The notes: generated from the letters alone by a model not told the origin. Shown: positions 1-11,344, numbered from the stretch's first letter. The stretch: 64,000 nucleotides of DNA from Adiantum capillus-veneris (GCA_014529385.2 CM043967.1:9625501-9689500), one strand, 5' to 3'. A program made the numbers and translations.

Positions 1-737
1 ATGTGTCCCCCTTTCCCCTTTTGTGAGAGCTTCAGGTAATTAAATAATTAAACTAAACTCTCATTGGACCCCTTTGCCTCCTGGCCAATAGGAATCAGGC
101 AAGCCATGGGGCTCCTGAATGCTCATTGGACCCCTTGGGAGACTGCCCAATAGTCTTCTAGGAGACTTAATTCTCATTGGTTTCTTTTATTAAATGTTTT
201 TAAATTAATTAAACTAGATTTACTCTAGCTTAATTCTCATTGGTCCACTTCAAGGGTCTTCCAATAGGAATTGGGCACACCTTGTGGGCATCTGGCCTAG
301 GGAGCTGACATGTGTCCCTCATTCCCTTTGTGTAAAGGGAGCCTGTGTGTGTGTGTGTGGCTTTCTCTCTCATCTCCTACCTTTGGGGCTCGCCCCCTCC
401 CATGTAGGGATGTGCAAAGACTTTTAGGGCACACACTAAGCATCCAATTTTCCCTAGGGTTGACCTTTGGACACAACCTTTGAATTTTGGAACCTTAGCA
501 TTTTGGAAGTCTTAATGGGCTGAACCTTAGGGTCTTTTTGGCCCATTGTTTCACATGGCTCTTTTGCAGATGCCCCCCCTTTGGATCCCTATTTTCCCTC
601 CTTTGGATCCCTACTGTGGCCTGGTCTGCTAGCTTAACCAATATTCTAGCTTTTTCTCCTTGGCACTTCCCCACATTAAATGATCAGTTTAATATGAGAA
701 AATCATTTAGGAGAATTAGATATTGATTATTATGACA
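1..737 (-). repeat. 3' LTR of element A (partial)
   Basis: This repeats 7291-8028 almost base for base, with one C-run length difference near 575/7866. The inner end reads TATGACA on the plus strand, that is TGTCATA on the element strand, the expected TG...CA terminus. Roughly 850 bp of the LTR lie before the window. It contains a short TG run at about 343-358. Confidence 0.95.
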
Positions 738-753
738 TTACCTCTCTCTTGAA
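738..753 (-). promoter_or_regulatory. Polypurine tract of element A
   Basis: On the minus strand the bases just before the 3' LTR read AAGAGAGAGG then TAA, a purine run in the position where plus-strand DNA synthesis is primed. From 754 to 1094 lies about 340 bp of 3' untranslated sequence with no gene that I can see. Confidence 0.8.
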
Positions 754-1094
754 ATCATAGTCGTCCTCGACTATGGTGTAGAGAAGATAAAGCATATGCA
801 TGAGTCCTTTTCTTAGCGGGTAGAGGATCCCTATGTTACCCTACGACATCATTCCATAATGGATGACTAGTCCATTTGGCACTTGAGAGCCTGAGGCTGC
901 CGCAAGCATGTCTGCACATTAGTCCTATCAGTCTTCCATAGTAGAGTGACAAGCTCTACTTGGTGTTTGGGAGACGTCGTCTCCGCAAACTTGATCTAAG
1001 CATGCATACTACTTCATTTTTGTGCACAAATAAAGAAAAAGAGAGTCTTATAAGACAAAAATTTTTGTTCATTTTTAACATTTTGTACATTTGC

Positions 1095-3239
1095 TTACTC
1101 TTGGGAAGCATTGTAAGCATTGACAAGGTTTAGGTTATCCTTTAATTGTATGCCTTGCATCCATCTAGCATCTTCAAAAGGATAATTCTTAAACTTAATA
1201 AGATATCGTCGGATAGTCTTACCGCCTCTTAATACCTTGTCTTCATGTCGGAGAATGGACTCGGGCTGCAGCACCTCCTCGTGGTCCTCGATCTCCAGTG
1301 GGTCTTCAATAGTTGGTTCTTGAGGTGGCTCTCCTTTGTAAGGCTTTAAGAGGCTCACATGAAAAGCATTGTGTATGAGCCAATGATTGGGCAACTTAAG
1401 TTGATAGGCCATCTCATTGATTGGCCTAAGAATCTGGAAGGGACCATAGTACCTTTTTGCTAGTTTAGCATAGTACTTTTGGTGGCCCGTAGGATTCTTG
1501 CCCGTCGTGTGCCTTAATCGAGCCTTGGGAAACTTTAACAAGACCCAATCGTTTTCTTTAAAGGCTTGGGCTCTTCTGTGCTTGTCAGCAGCAGCCTTTT
1601 GCCTTTGCTGTGAGATAGAGATAGCATCCTTAATCTTTTGGAAAGATTCTTGTAGGTCTCGGCTATACTCATCTGCAGCGAAGATCTTCCCATGTACCTT
1701 AAGTAGCAAGGGACTTTTTGATCTTCCCTCAATTACCTCGAAAGGTGCTTTTCCTGTGGAAGTATGTACAGTGTTATTGTAAGCATACTCTACTAAAGGT
1801 AAGTACTTCTCCCATTGGGATCTTTGATCTACTTCCGTTACATAGGCTTTTAGTAGATCAAGAATGGTTAGGTTAGCTATTTCACTTTGGCCATCAGTTT
1901 GTGGATGATAGGCCGAAGAGAAGTTTAGCCTTGTTCCTAAATTCTCAAAGAGACCCTTCCAGAAATTACTGGTCATTCTAGGATCTCTATCCGACACTAT
2001 GGACATTGGCAAGCCATGGTACTTGAAAATGTGTGAAATGAAGAGGGTTGCCATTTGATGGGCTTTGATAGTCTTTTTGACAGGTATAAAATGAGCTTGT
2101 TTACTGAACCTGTCTACTATCGTCCATATTCCCGTATTCCCATGGATAGACTTAGGCAATCCAAAGATAAAATCCATGGATATGCTCTCCCAAGGTGAAT
2201 TAGGGATTGGCAAGGGTTGAAGCAATCCAAGTTGCTTCCCTCTATCAAATTTTGTCTTTTGACATACCACACATTTGGAAACATACTCGTGTATGTTCAC
2301 TCTCATGGTAGGCCAATAGAAATATGTTTCAATTCCCTTTAGGGTAGACTGAATCCCTCTATGCCCCGCATATGGGGGAGCATGAGATTCATACATTACT
2401 TTCTCACGTAGTGAGTTAGTAACGCATAGTCTATTGCCATAGAGAAGATAACCATCTTGTAAAGTAAATGGTTCTTCTTTCTTCCCTAATGCAAGGGCTG
2501 AAATCACATCTCTAAAATCGGGATCAATAGTATACTCATCTATCATTGAAGATAGATCATTGTGAGTTGCTATGGAAACCGCATTCACTCTCGGTCGTCT
2601 TGAGAGTGCATCGGCTACTTGATTATGCTTGCCAGCAATGTGAGCAATATGAAAATGAAATTGCGAAAGGAAATTTGCCCACCTCATTTGTTTGTCGGAG
2701 AGCTTGGTCTGCGTCATGAAGTACTTAAGACTTTGGTGATCCGTTCGCAGAATGAAAGGAGTCCCCAATAAATAGTGCTTCCATGAGTCTAAGGCATGTA
2801 GAACTGCAAGGAGTTCTTTTTCGTATATGCCTAGAGCTTGCTCAACAGGGTCGAGCCTTCGACTCTCATAGCCTATGGCGTGCCCTTCTTGGAGCAAAAC
2901 AGCCCCAAGGCAATCACCACAAGCATCACATTGGACCTCAAATGGTTTTGAGAGATTCGGTAGTGTAAGCACAGGTTGAGAGATAAGCTTTTCGAAAGCA
3001 TTGTTCTCCTTAGCAGACCACGTATACCTAACATTTTTCTTTGTTAGGTCATGTAATGGTCCCGCAATTTGTGAGAACTTTTCTATGAAGCGTCTATAGT
3101 ATGCACACATACCTATAAAGCTTCTTAGTTCATGAAGATTCCTTGGTTTAGGCCATCCTTTTATTACCTCTAACTTAGATGGATCCATTTCGATTCCATC
3201 TTGAGAGATAATGTGACCTAAATATTGAATCTCTTGCAA
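1095..3239 (-). pseudogene. Element A pol, C-terminal part: RT thumb, RNase H, integrase, chromodomain
   Basis: A 714-residue open frame. Residues 1-60 carry the end of reverse transcriptase. RNase H follows, with catalytic-type D105, E141, D167 and D210. The integrase zinc finger has H286, H293, C323 and C326. The integrase core has D356, D417 and E453 with exactly 35 residues between the last two, the DD35E spacing. A chromodomain lies at about 655-702 (KFKNY at 682-686, W693). Family knowledge: this segment degrades the RNA template, inserts the cDNA, and the chromodomain may steer insertion to particular chromatin. The frame is long and uninterrupted but is separated from the rest of RT by a frameshift at about 3240-3270, so it is not translated as part of a normal polyprotein. 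The first Met is simply the first in this frame. Confidence 0.93.
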
Positions 3240-3267
3240 GAAAAATTCACTTTTCTTTCGATTAACT

Positions 3268-4740
3268 TTATCTTAAAACTGGAAATATTACCTGGAGGTG
3301 TTGCTTGTGTTCCTCCAATGAATTAGAGTAGATGATAATATCATCAAAGAACACTCCAGTGAAGGTTCGATGAGGCCTGAACAGCTTCTCCATCAAGCGG
3401 TTGAATGTGGCTGGTGCATTAGTCAAGCCAATAGGCATGACAATGTATTCGTAAAGACCAAATGTAGTACGAAATGCGGTCTTTACAATGTCTTGATCAA
3501 CTATCCTTATCTGATGATAGCCACTTTTTAGGTCAATCCTATTGAAGTAGGTCGATCCTTGTAGCTTATCAAATAGGTCTTCTACCCGTGGAACGGGAAA
3601 CCTATTCTTGATAGTGATCCTATTTAGTGCTCTATAGTCGACACACATACGATATGTGCCGTCTTTCTTTTGCACTAATAGCACAGGTGAGCAAAATGGA
3701 GATGAGCTAGGCCTAACCATGCCCTTCTCAACTAACTCATGCACTTGCCGCATAATCTCCTCTTGTTGAGCTTGAGAAACTCTATAAGGAGCTTTGTTAG
3801 GCGGTGAACTTCCTGGAAGAAGTTCAATTGCATGGTCGTCATTACCTCGTTTAGGAGGTAGCTCACAAGGGATTTCGTCAATAAAGACATCTTGAAACCC
3901 CTTGAGAAAATTGGATAACTCTAATTCCTTTTGGTTGCTTTTATTTTCTTTTGCTAAAGCATTAGGTTCATTTTGAGAATCTTTAACAAAAATCATGTAC
4001 ACGGAAATAGAGCTCTTTATTGACTTGTTGAAAGCTGGTGTATGTACAATGGGGATGGTGTTACCCATCTCCTTAGCATCTATATACATGTCCTTTTCCC
4101 TGAACTTAAAGGAGATTCTCCTTTCAGGAAATTTAACATGGGCAGCCAGGCGGTCAAACCATGGTGCCCCTAGGATTACATCCTCATGCTTGAGAGGAGA
4201 GATAAAGAAGTCCTCTTTGTCCACATAGCCTTGGACATGAAGCCTCAATTTCCCGATTAAGGGAGTGACTGAAGCTTCTTGCCCCTTGAAGGCACTGTCT
4301 GCGGGTAGGATATCTCCCATCTCGTAGGATTGTATGCCTAGCTTGGTGGCTAACTCCATAGATATGAAATTGTGAGTAGAACCAGGGTCAAAGAGAATAA
4401 AAGCATCATGTTCTCTTACCTTTCCCCAAGCATGGCATAGAGGAGATCCTTTGTGGTGAGTTTGATGAATCTCCTCCTTTTGGATTTCAACCAAAGAAGC
4501 TCTAGGAGGATCTTGGCGGTTGTTCTTTTGGGGACAAGCGCGGTACGCATGCCCTTGTTCGCCGCACTTGAAACACCGGTTATCTTTACGATAACGCTCA
4601 AGCTCTTCAGGAGAGAGTTTATTCTTTCCTTTGTAAACTCCCTTCTCTTTAGCTTTGTTGGAATTGCCCTTAGGAGACTTTTGGACATTGTCCTTCCCCT
4701 TAGGCTCATTGGAACCCTTGTTTTCCGGGGGCTTATTATT
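3268..4740 (-). pseudogene. Element A pol, N-terminal part: zinc knuckle, protease, reverse transcriptase
   Basis: The frame runs from just after the gag UGA to a TAA at 3268. It begins with the CCHC knuckle CFKCGEQGHAYRAC at about 4530-4580, which binds genomic RNA. Counting from the Met at 4494, a retropepsin follows with active-site triad D36-P-G38, then RT palm motifs ([17 protein letters not shown]) and the catalytic box FFDD at about 382-385. It is in the same frame as gag, so one UGA codon is all that separates them. The downstream part of RT is in another frame, apparently because of a small deletion after the residues FPVLR. Homology of these blocks is unambiguous, but this copy cannot make intact RT. 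Confidence 0.9.
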
Positions 4741-6021
4741 TCATTTACCCCCCGTTTGGAAATTGATTCGCGAGGCCACCATAGTATGGTGTATTACCGC
4801 CGATATGGTACGTGGCCTTTGGGAGTTGACATACTCCGCCATTTCTTCGGTTAAGCCCGCACAAAATTGTTGCTTTTGCTCTCCAAAATCCAACTTTTTG
4901 AAGACAGTGGCTTTGAGTTGTAGGTCCCAAAACTTGTCTACATATTTGTGGATGGATTCATTGGGAGAGAGCTTTAAGCTTCGCCATTCGGTGAGTACTT
5001 TGTCTTTGGCATCGGTGGCCAAAAATTGCTTCATAATGGAAGCTCTTAAAGCCTTCCATGTTCGTGGAGCTTCACCGTTGGCTCGTAGGCTAGACCACCA
5101 TTGTCTGGCGGACTTTTGAAAGTGCATAGCTACATGGCGTAGCTTAGAGGACTCTGTGAAGCCCTCATCTCCAAACGCCGCATCGAATTGTTGGATAAAG
5201 GCCAAAACTTTGTCTGTAGCACCGAAGGTGCCATCATAGGTAAGGAAAGAGATGCTCTTCCCTCCCTCTTTGAATTTCTTCAGCTTGGACGACCTCTTCC
5301 ATGCGGCATAGGATTTCCTATGGCCTCTTCTTTTTGATGGTTCAAAAGTTGCACCATCACTTTCTTCAAAAGATGAAGAATTTGAAGAAGGTGGAGAAGA
5401 GGGTGACCTCTTTCTCGCCTTTTTCTTGTCTTGATCTTTGTCGTCTTCACGATAGCTTTCATAAGAGGAAGAGGATGAAGAAGATGGAGAAGAGGGTGTC
5501 CTCTTTCTCGCCTTTTTCTTCTCTTGCTTTTTATCATCCCTCTTTGAATTATGGCGTGGAGAAGAGTGTGATGGTCTTCTCCGCTTTGGTGGTGATGGAG
5601 AGCGTTTAGCCCGCCGTCTTCGTGGAGCCATCTCCGCCGAGGTGGCGGGAGACTCGCTTCTTTCTCGTTCCTTCGGTGGAGGCTCTTGAGTTCTCCTTTG
5701 GGAAGGAGATGCATCATCAAGAAGTAAGTTCTTGAGCCCTTCATATGGATTCTCTTCTTCTTCCCGAATCGGAGAGAGACCTCTTTTGGTAGTCTCACAA
5801 GGAGGCTTCCTAGGTGTTCTCTCGTCATGGTGATGAGCTTGGAGAATCCCGTGAGCACGGAGCTGCCGTTGCACTTCACTTTGGAGAGATGGATTGCCCA
5901 TGGCTTGTTGAAGCCTAGAAACAAGATAGTTAACAAGCATTGAAGCATCATTAGTAGCTTGCTCATGAGCAAAATCAAAGTTATCAACATTAATTTCACT
6001 CTCTTTACTATTGTCAGCCAT
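4741..6021 (-). CDS. gag: Element A Gag (capsid-like protein, SR-rich)
   Basis: A 426-residue frame starting at the ATG 417 bp inside the primer site. Residues 1-100 are an acidic N-terminus. Residues 105-235 are rich in Ser, Arg and Lys, with RRRRAKRSPSPPKRRRP at 133-149 resembling SR-protein tails. Within this region a charged-plus-serine module occurs twice (about 161-190 and 192-222). Residues 245-425 form the Retrotrans_gag-type capsid, with the RQWWSSL motif near 306-312 and the FLATDAKDKVLTEWRSLK block. Gag packages the RNA into cytoplasmic particles. The frame ends in UGA immediately before the zinc knuckle, an unusual place for a natural stop, so the UGA may be a mutation rather than a gag-pol boundary. 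No Shine-Dalgarno logic applies in a eukaryote; the start was chosen as the first ATG after the leader. Confidence 0.9.
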   Translation of the reverse strand: MADNSKESEINVDNFDFAHEQATNDASMLVNYLVSRLQQAMGNPSLQSEVQRQLRAHGILQAHHHDERTPRKPPCETTKRGLSPIREEEENPYEGLKNLLLDDASPSQRRTQEPPPKERERSESPATSAEMAPRRRRAKRSPSPPKRRRPSHSSPRHNSKRDDKKQEKKKARKRTPSSPSSSSSSSYESYREDDKDQDKKKARKRSPSSPPSSNSSSFEESDGATFEPSKRRGHRKSYAAWKRSSKLKKFKEGGKSISFLTYDGTFGATDKVLAFIQQFDAAFGDEGFTESSKLRHVAMHFQKSARQWWSSLRANGEAPRTWKALRASIMKQFLATDAKDKVLTEWRSLKLSPNESIHKYVDKFWDLQLKATVFKKLDFGEQKQQFCAGLTEEMAEYVNSQRPRTISAVIHHTMVASRINFQTGGK

Positions 6022-6425
6022 TCTAACAACTTTTAGGTGTAAACTTTTTAGGTGTACTTTGGCACTTCAAGCCCTAGTTGCTACTCCTCTTTACCCCTTT
6101 AGAAAAAGCACTCAAGCTACTGTACCCGCGGCTCGAATACCATTAATTGCAAGGAATAGAAGAGAGGGTCTTTCGACACCAAGACAGCACCGGCTCCTGT
6201 CAAGCTTCTAATAGCTCAATAGTGGTTAAGCCATAGGCAAGCCCCGTAGGACTCCACTATTAAGACCATAGCTCTCGACGGTGATGCCCCGTTAACTGCA
6301 CAAAGGCAGGCGCACTGCAAGGCTGAAAAATCCCTATTCTACTTACTCACAGGCAATTAATAATACCAACCATTTGTAGCTAGCTTGAGGACCTCCCTTC
6401 TTGAGCAAGAAAAGAGAAACCTTGA

Positions 6426-6437
6426 GCTCTGATACCA
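6426..6437 (-). promoter_or_regulatory. Primer-binding site of element A (initiator Met tRNA type)
   Basis: The minus strand reads TGGTATCAGAGC two bases after the LTR end, the standard plant retrotransposon site complementary to the 3' end of initiator tRNA-Met. The 400 bp between this and gag (6022-6425) is untranslated leader. Confidence 0.93.
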
Positions 6438-6438
6438 A

Positions 6439-8028
6439 TGTAACATTTAATGGCCTAAAATCTTATGTGTAGCGGAAATTAGCATGAACATAGTGGGCAT
6501 TTCATTAGAATAGATTCCTAATGAGAATTACAAGAGTGCTTGGGTGGAGAGAGCAACAAAAAGCATAACACCTAGTTAGATAGCATCGACAATACTTTCA
6601 AAAGAGAGATATATTAAGCTATTGACAACAGTTGAGGACCGGATTTGCATGGAGCCGGTCCCCCCTCCAAAAGGCTTTGTATTATGGTTTCTCCCATCAA
6701 GAGAGACATTGTACAATACAATTCTTTGTGTTCCTTCAAGACTAGCTAGTGCAATGAAGATGGAAGCTTCATACACCAAGCAAAACACTTAATCAAACAC
6801 AACTTGAATTATCCCCGTTCTCAGACCCAAGACCTCACACACCTTCGAAGATGGTGAGAGCTAGCAGGGTATGAGAGTAGATTGAGAGGAAAAAGAAGTA
6901 TCTTACGAGAAAGATGTACATCTCCTCACATAATCACTCATATTAGCATAGCTTAGCTTAGTAATTAGCTTGGTAGAGAAGATGAGCATGCATTGAAGCT
7001 TGGCTCTTGGTTGGATTTGCATCCACATGCCAAGAGAGTGTTGATGTAGGCTTCTATCTCACAAGCTTGGAGTAGGTGATGAGCTCTCCATTAAAGCTTG
7101 GGAGGAGATAGAGTATTCTTCCTTCACACATGGTCAAGTGTGAGTGTGTGTGTTTCAATGCCAAGCAAAAATCAGCCCCCCCTCTCTCTTGGGCGAGCCC
7201 TAGCTGCTAAATAGGTCTGGCTTTTGCCTCATTGGACCTCCCCAGGTCAAGCCAATAGGAATTAAGCAGCATAAGTGATAGCCTTCTGACATGTGTCCCC
7301 CTTTCCCCTTTTGTGAGAGCTTCAGGTAATTAAATAATTAAACTAAACTCTCATTGGACCCCTTTGCCTCCTGGCCAATAGGAATCAGGCAAGCCATGGG
7401 GCTCCTGAATGCTCATTGGACCCCTTGGGAGACTGCCCAATAGTCTTCTAGGAGACTTAATTCTCATTGGTTTCTTTTATTAAATGTTTTTAAATTAATT
7501 AAACTAGATTTACTCTAGCTTAATTCTCATTGGTCCACTTCAAGGGTCTTCCAATAGGAATTGGGCACACCTTGTGGGCATCTGGCCTAGGGAGCTGACA
7601 TGTGTCCCTCATTCCCTTTGTGTAAAGGGAGCCTGTGTGTGTGTGTGTGGCTTTCTCTCTCATCTCCTACCTTTGGGGCTCGCCCCCTCCCATGTAGGGA
7701 TGTGCAAAGACTTTTAGGGCACACACTAAGCATCCAATTTTCCCTAGGGTTGACCTTTGGACACAACCTTTGAATTTTGGAACCTTAGCATTTTGGAAGT
7801 CTTAATGGGCTGAACCTTAGGGTCTTTTTGGCCCATTGTTTCACATGGCTCTTTTGCAGATGCCCCCCCCTTTGGATCCCTATTTTCCCTCCTTTGGATC
7901 CCTACTGTGGCCTGGTCTGCTAGCTTAACCAATATTCTAGCTTTTTCTCCTTGGCACTTCCCCACATTAAATGATCAGTTTAATATGAGAAAATCATTTA
8001 GGAGAATTAGATATTGATTATTATGACA
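6439..8028 (-). repeat. 5' LTR of element A
   Basis: 1590 bp bounded by TGTAACA (6439) and TATGACA (8028) on the plus strand. The left boundary abuts the primer site and the right 738 bp are the copy of 1-737. It contains a TG microsatellite near 7634-7650 and several diverged copies of a CTCATTGG motif. It would hold the promoter and polyadenylation signals. Confidence 0.93.
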
Positions 8029-8129
8029 CTCTTGTTTGATACATAGGCTTGTTCGTCCTTGCTATGTTTTGCTCTACATACATCTTGGACACACAGCTCT
8101 ATCCTTGCCAACGGGCTGCGTCTTGTTGG

Positions 8130-8670
8130 TGTTCAATATAGTAAAAAGTATAATCTATACTATATATAATGCAGTTTAAAATTTTTAATGAAAGAGACAC
8201 CCTCCAAGTGTCACACTATGCTTCATTTCAAAGATAATCAGTAAAAGAGTTCAATTTGAAATGCAAAAGTGAAGGGTAAGTACTAGAAAATGAAAAGACT
8301 TTGAGTCCTGACAATGTAAAGTACAAAAACTTAGCTATCTTGCTTCATTTCGGAGAAAACGTTTAAAAAAATTAGAGTTGAAATGCAAAAGTGAAGGATA
8401 AGTACTAATGTGGTAGGAAATGAAAAGACTTTGAGTCCTGACAATGACAATGTACATCAAAAAAACTTCTATACTCTTTATAATGCAGCTTAAAATTTTC
8501 AAGGAAGGAGAGTGCGTCCACGTGTCACTCCCTGGTTCATTTCAAAAAACACCTTACAAACATCTAATCTAAAATGCAAAAGTAAAGGGTAAGAATGTAA
8601 GAAATGACAGCCTTGTCCTTTTCAGAATGTAAACAGTGACAAGCCTTGTCAAATGTAAAATCAAGAGACT
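8130..8670. repeat. Three diverged tandem copies of a roughly 150 bp unit
   Basis: The phrase beginning TCTATACT...TATAATGCAG recurs at about 8153 and 8468. The phrase TTCATTTC...AAATGCAAAAGTGAAGG recurs near 8220, 8345 and 8530, and GACTTTGAGTCCTGACAATG at about 8300 and 8430. No coding potential is seen from 8029 to 11403. Confidence 0.75.
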
Positions 8671-9026
8671 TTCTATTCCACATAAAATAAATGTTGAAGT
8701 TTGATTGCACATAACAAAAAGCGGATAACTTTAGTGGAGGTTTTGTTACTTAATGCGAATTTACTTTTTGAACATATAACAAAAAAAAAAAAAAATTTGT
8801 GATTTTTTTTTGTTTAATGGAAATGTAATTTTTGAAGATATATTTGGTTTTATCTTTTCAAGGGGCTTTTCTCAAGACCAATATTGATATGTTTTAGAAA
8901 ATTTTGAAAGTATGTATTTTTTTAGAGAGCTTGAGAAAAAGAAAAAAGCTCGCCTAAAGTCGATTTGGGGTTGTCTCGCTTTGAGGACGTGCATGACATG
9001 CAAATGCAGGGATCGTTATCCACATT

Positions 9027-9029
<3 letters not shown>

Positions 9030-9097
<68 letters not shown>
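9030..9097. repeat. (GA)n microsatellite, about 34 units
   Basis: Uninterrupted GA dinucleotides. Open frames reading through it are low-complexity artefacts. Confidence 0.97.
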
Positions 9098-9099
<2 letters not shown>

Positions 9100-9298
9100 A
9101 TCACATTGCATGTGTGCATACACATGTACATTTATGAGGGGGAGAAAGAGAAAGAAAGATTCTACCGTTGAGCTCACACACTTTTCAAATTTTCAAGATA
9201 TTATTTTTTAGCATTAGTGTATTTTTAAAAGTATAGCTAAAGTTTTTCACCCGTAGAAAATGGATTAAATGCCCGATAAAAACCAACCCTCACATTAA

Positions 9299-9621
9299 CA
9301 CCCCAAATAGGTAGATAGATTTCCCAGTTGATGGACCCTTTTACCAATTCTTGGATATTTTGTTCTTTTTATTTTTAAGAGTTAACATGTGGGCCATGTT
9401 TAAAAATCTATAAATTCCTTAAATTTTGGCAGGCAAGGGTGCTAATCTAAAATCAATGAGAGAGAACACCCCAAATGGGTAGAGAGATATCCTAGTTGAT
9501 GAACCTTTTACCAATTCTTGGATATTTTGTTCCTTTTACTTTTAAGCGTTAACATGTGGGTCATGCTTAAAAATCTATAAATTCTTTAAATTTTGGCAGG
9601 CAAGGGTGCCTATCTAAAATC

Positions 9622-9622
<1 letters not shown>
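9299..9622. repeat. Tandem duplication, two units of about 168 bp
   Basis: Unit 1 starts at CACCCCAAATAGGTAG (about 9299) and unit 2 at CACCCCAAATGGGTAG (about 9468). Both run through TTGGATATTTTGTTC and TTTTGGCAGGCAAGGGTG and end in an ATCTAAAATCAA phrase next to a GA run (9624-9655). Only scattered substitutions separate them. Confidence 0.85.
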
Positions 9623-9655
<33 letters not shown>

Positions 9656-9816
9656 GACAACTGTTAAGTGCCGTATTTAATGTGTTGAAATGCAAAGTCC
9701 AACAAATGACGCAAGCGGAGAGAGGAAGACATAACAAAATGCTCGCGTGTAGCAACAATCTAAAGTGACTTCAAAAGTTACAAGACAAGCTTTCAACAAA
9801 AGTGAATATATATGGG

Positions 9817-9819
<3 letters not shown>

Positions 9820-9868
<49 letters not shown>
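9820..9868. repeat. (GA)n microsatellite
   Basis: About 24 GA units, followed after 90 bp by the CT/CA composite repeat at 9958-10009 and by another GA run at 10079-10105. Confidence 0.96.
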
Positions 9869-9871
<3 letters not shown>

Positions 9872-9957
9872 AAACAAGAAGAAAATTTTTAATGCCATCG
9901 AAACAATCCCAAAAGATATATCTCACAACATGGGTAAGAATAAAGTTATTTTTCTAT

Positions 9958-9958
9958 C

Positions 9959-10009
<51 letters not shown>
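9958..10009. repeat. Composite (TC)n(CA)n microsatellite
   Basis: About 12 TC units run directly into about 14 CA units. Confidence 0.96.
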
Positions 10010-10012
<3 letters not shown>

Positions 10013-10274
10013 TTGATAAAAGGAGAATTGGAAATGTTGTAGGAACATCCAATGGGATCTCAAATATCTTTCCGTGGTAGAGAGAGAGAGAGAGAGAGAG
10101 AGAGACCAATCATATTTTTCTTTTCACAAAAATGAGAAAAAGGAGTTCGCTTCTTCTTTTTAAATGTCCACCTCGGATAGTCACTTCAACTAGAGGGTTT
10201 GGGGGGGGACGAGGGGAGCATAGAAACTTTGAATGTCATAGTTACTGTATTGGAACAATAACAAGATGCCTCTC

Positions 10275-10304
10275 TGTGACAAATGTGACAAATCTTTCCT
10301 TCAA

Positions 10305-10379
<75 letters not shown>

Positions 10380-10530
10380 CGCGCGCTATGTACACGTGTA
10401 TATATAGACATAATTGTAACATATCATGATGTCTCAAGACCTATGTGACAAATTTTCGCTTCAAGCATATATACATATATGTGTGTGTGGGTGTGTAGGT
10501 GTGTGTACTATGTGTACATATAGGTATATA
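10275..10530. repeat. Duplicated unit carrying (TA)n(TG)n
   Basis: The flank TGTGACAAAT...TTCAAGCATATAT occurs at about 10275 and again at 10443, each time followed by TA then TG dinucleotides. The first copy is long and pure (10305-10380); the second is short and interrupted. This suggests a duplicated unit whose microsatellite expanded in one copy. Confidence 0.8.
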
Positions 10531-10777
10531 TAAGTATACATACATCCATACATACGTACAAGGATAGAAGCAAGTAAGAGAGTGGAGCAGAGATATTGAA
10601 TCCAATTGCATTCCTATCATTGAAACCAATTTTAGAACTCATTCCATTTATAAAAAAAGGTTTTATTATTACATTGAATTCTCTTAGATTTCATCTCTTC
10701 ACACCATGCTAACTTATCTAATCTCTATAATCAAGCTTGGTAGCATTGCTAGATCCAAGGTAGACCAAATGAAGGAA

Positions 10778-10778
<1 letters not shown>

Positions 10779-10836
<58 letters not shown>

Positions 10837-10846
10837 CCTTCCCCCA

Positions 10847-10886
<40 letters not shown>
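10779..10886. repeat. Composite (TC)n(TA)n(CA)n microsatellite, two blocks
   Basis: TC, TA and CA runs occupy 10779-10836. After a short CCCTTCCCCCAAT interruption, a second CA run fills 10849-10886. Confidence 0.96.
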
Positions 10887-10888
<2 letters not shown>

Positions 10889-11248
10889 CAATAGAATTAG
10901 AGCACTCCTAAGTTTGCTGAACAAGGGTTAGCACCTCATGAAAAATAATGTCTATGAGAAGCTTCCAATCAAAGAATGCTTTGCAGCATCTATTAAGAGG
11001 TCGTGGCATGCATCACTTTTATAAATGCGATAGACTATATGTGTAGGAAGAGAGTTTGAAAGTGTTCCACTTGCACACACTAGTTACAATTAAGTGCCCA
11101 CCTCTGTGTGACACTACATGCGCCTAAACATGCTCTTTTTGAGCATGTCCGACGCCCGTGTGTGACACAGGCATTAGTGCAGCTAGCCAATGTTCTCATA
11201 TGCACACGTGACACAGCTTTAGCGGCACAACAAGGCCTTAGAAAGACT

Positions 11249-11323
11249 AGTGTGGCCGGCGGCCTTCGGCCACCTCTCTCTCTCTCTCTTTCCCCCTGCG
11301 TGCGCACTGTAGCCGGCCACACT
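11249..11323. repeat. Inverted repeat upstream of the GDSL gene
   Basis: AGTGTGGCCGGC at 11249-11260 is the exact reverse complement of GCCGGCCACACT at 11312-11323, enclosing a CT-rich centre. A second small hairpin (CATGCTC/GAGCATG) lies at about 11128-11147. They may be the end of a small foldback element or structured promoter DNA; no flanking duplication was recognised. Confidence 0.6.
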
Positions 11324-11344
11324 GCCGGATAAAGGAAATTGCAC

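Larger units (their letters stand above)
1..8028 (-). mobile_element. Element A: nearly complete Ty3/gypsy chromovirus
   Basis: Read on the minus strand, the order is 5' LTR (6439-8028), initiator-tRNA-type primer site, gag, zinc knuckle-protease-RT, RNase H-integrase-chromodomain, polypurine tract and 3' LTR (running off at position 1). This is the classical gag-pol order of Ty3/gypsy, and the terminal chromodomain places it among chromoviruses. The 737 bp of 3' LTR in the window match the 5' LTR except for one cytosine in a C run, so the insertion looks young. Even so, the coding region has an in-frame UGA and a frameshift in RT. The outer target-site duplication cannot be checked because the left end lies outside the window; the five bases right of the element are ctctt. 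Confidence 0.93.

Noticed and set aside
3240-3270. Programmed frameshift in element A RT
   Set aside because: The break is in the middle of RT rather than at a gag-pol boundary, bases seem to be missing relative to relatives, and no slippery heptamer was noted.
8922-9171. Open frames on both strands over the GA repeat
   Set aside because: Pure low-complexity translation of a microsatellite (poly Ser-Leu or Arg-Glu).
10132-10448. Open frames over the TA/TG repeat
   Set aside because: Tyr-Ile and Cys-Val repeats are microsatellite artefacts.
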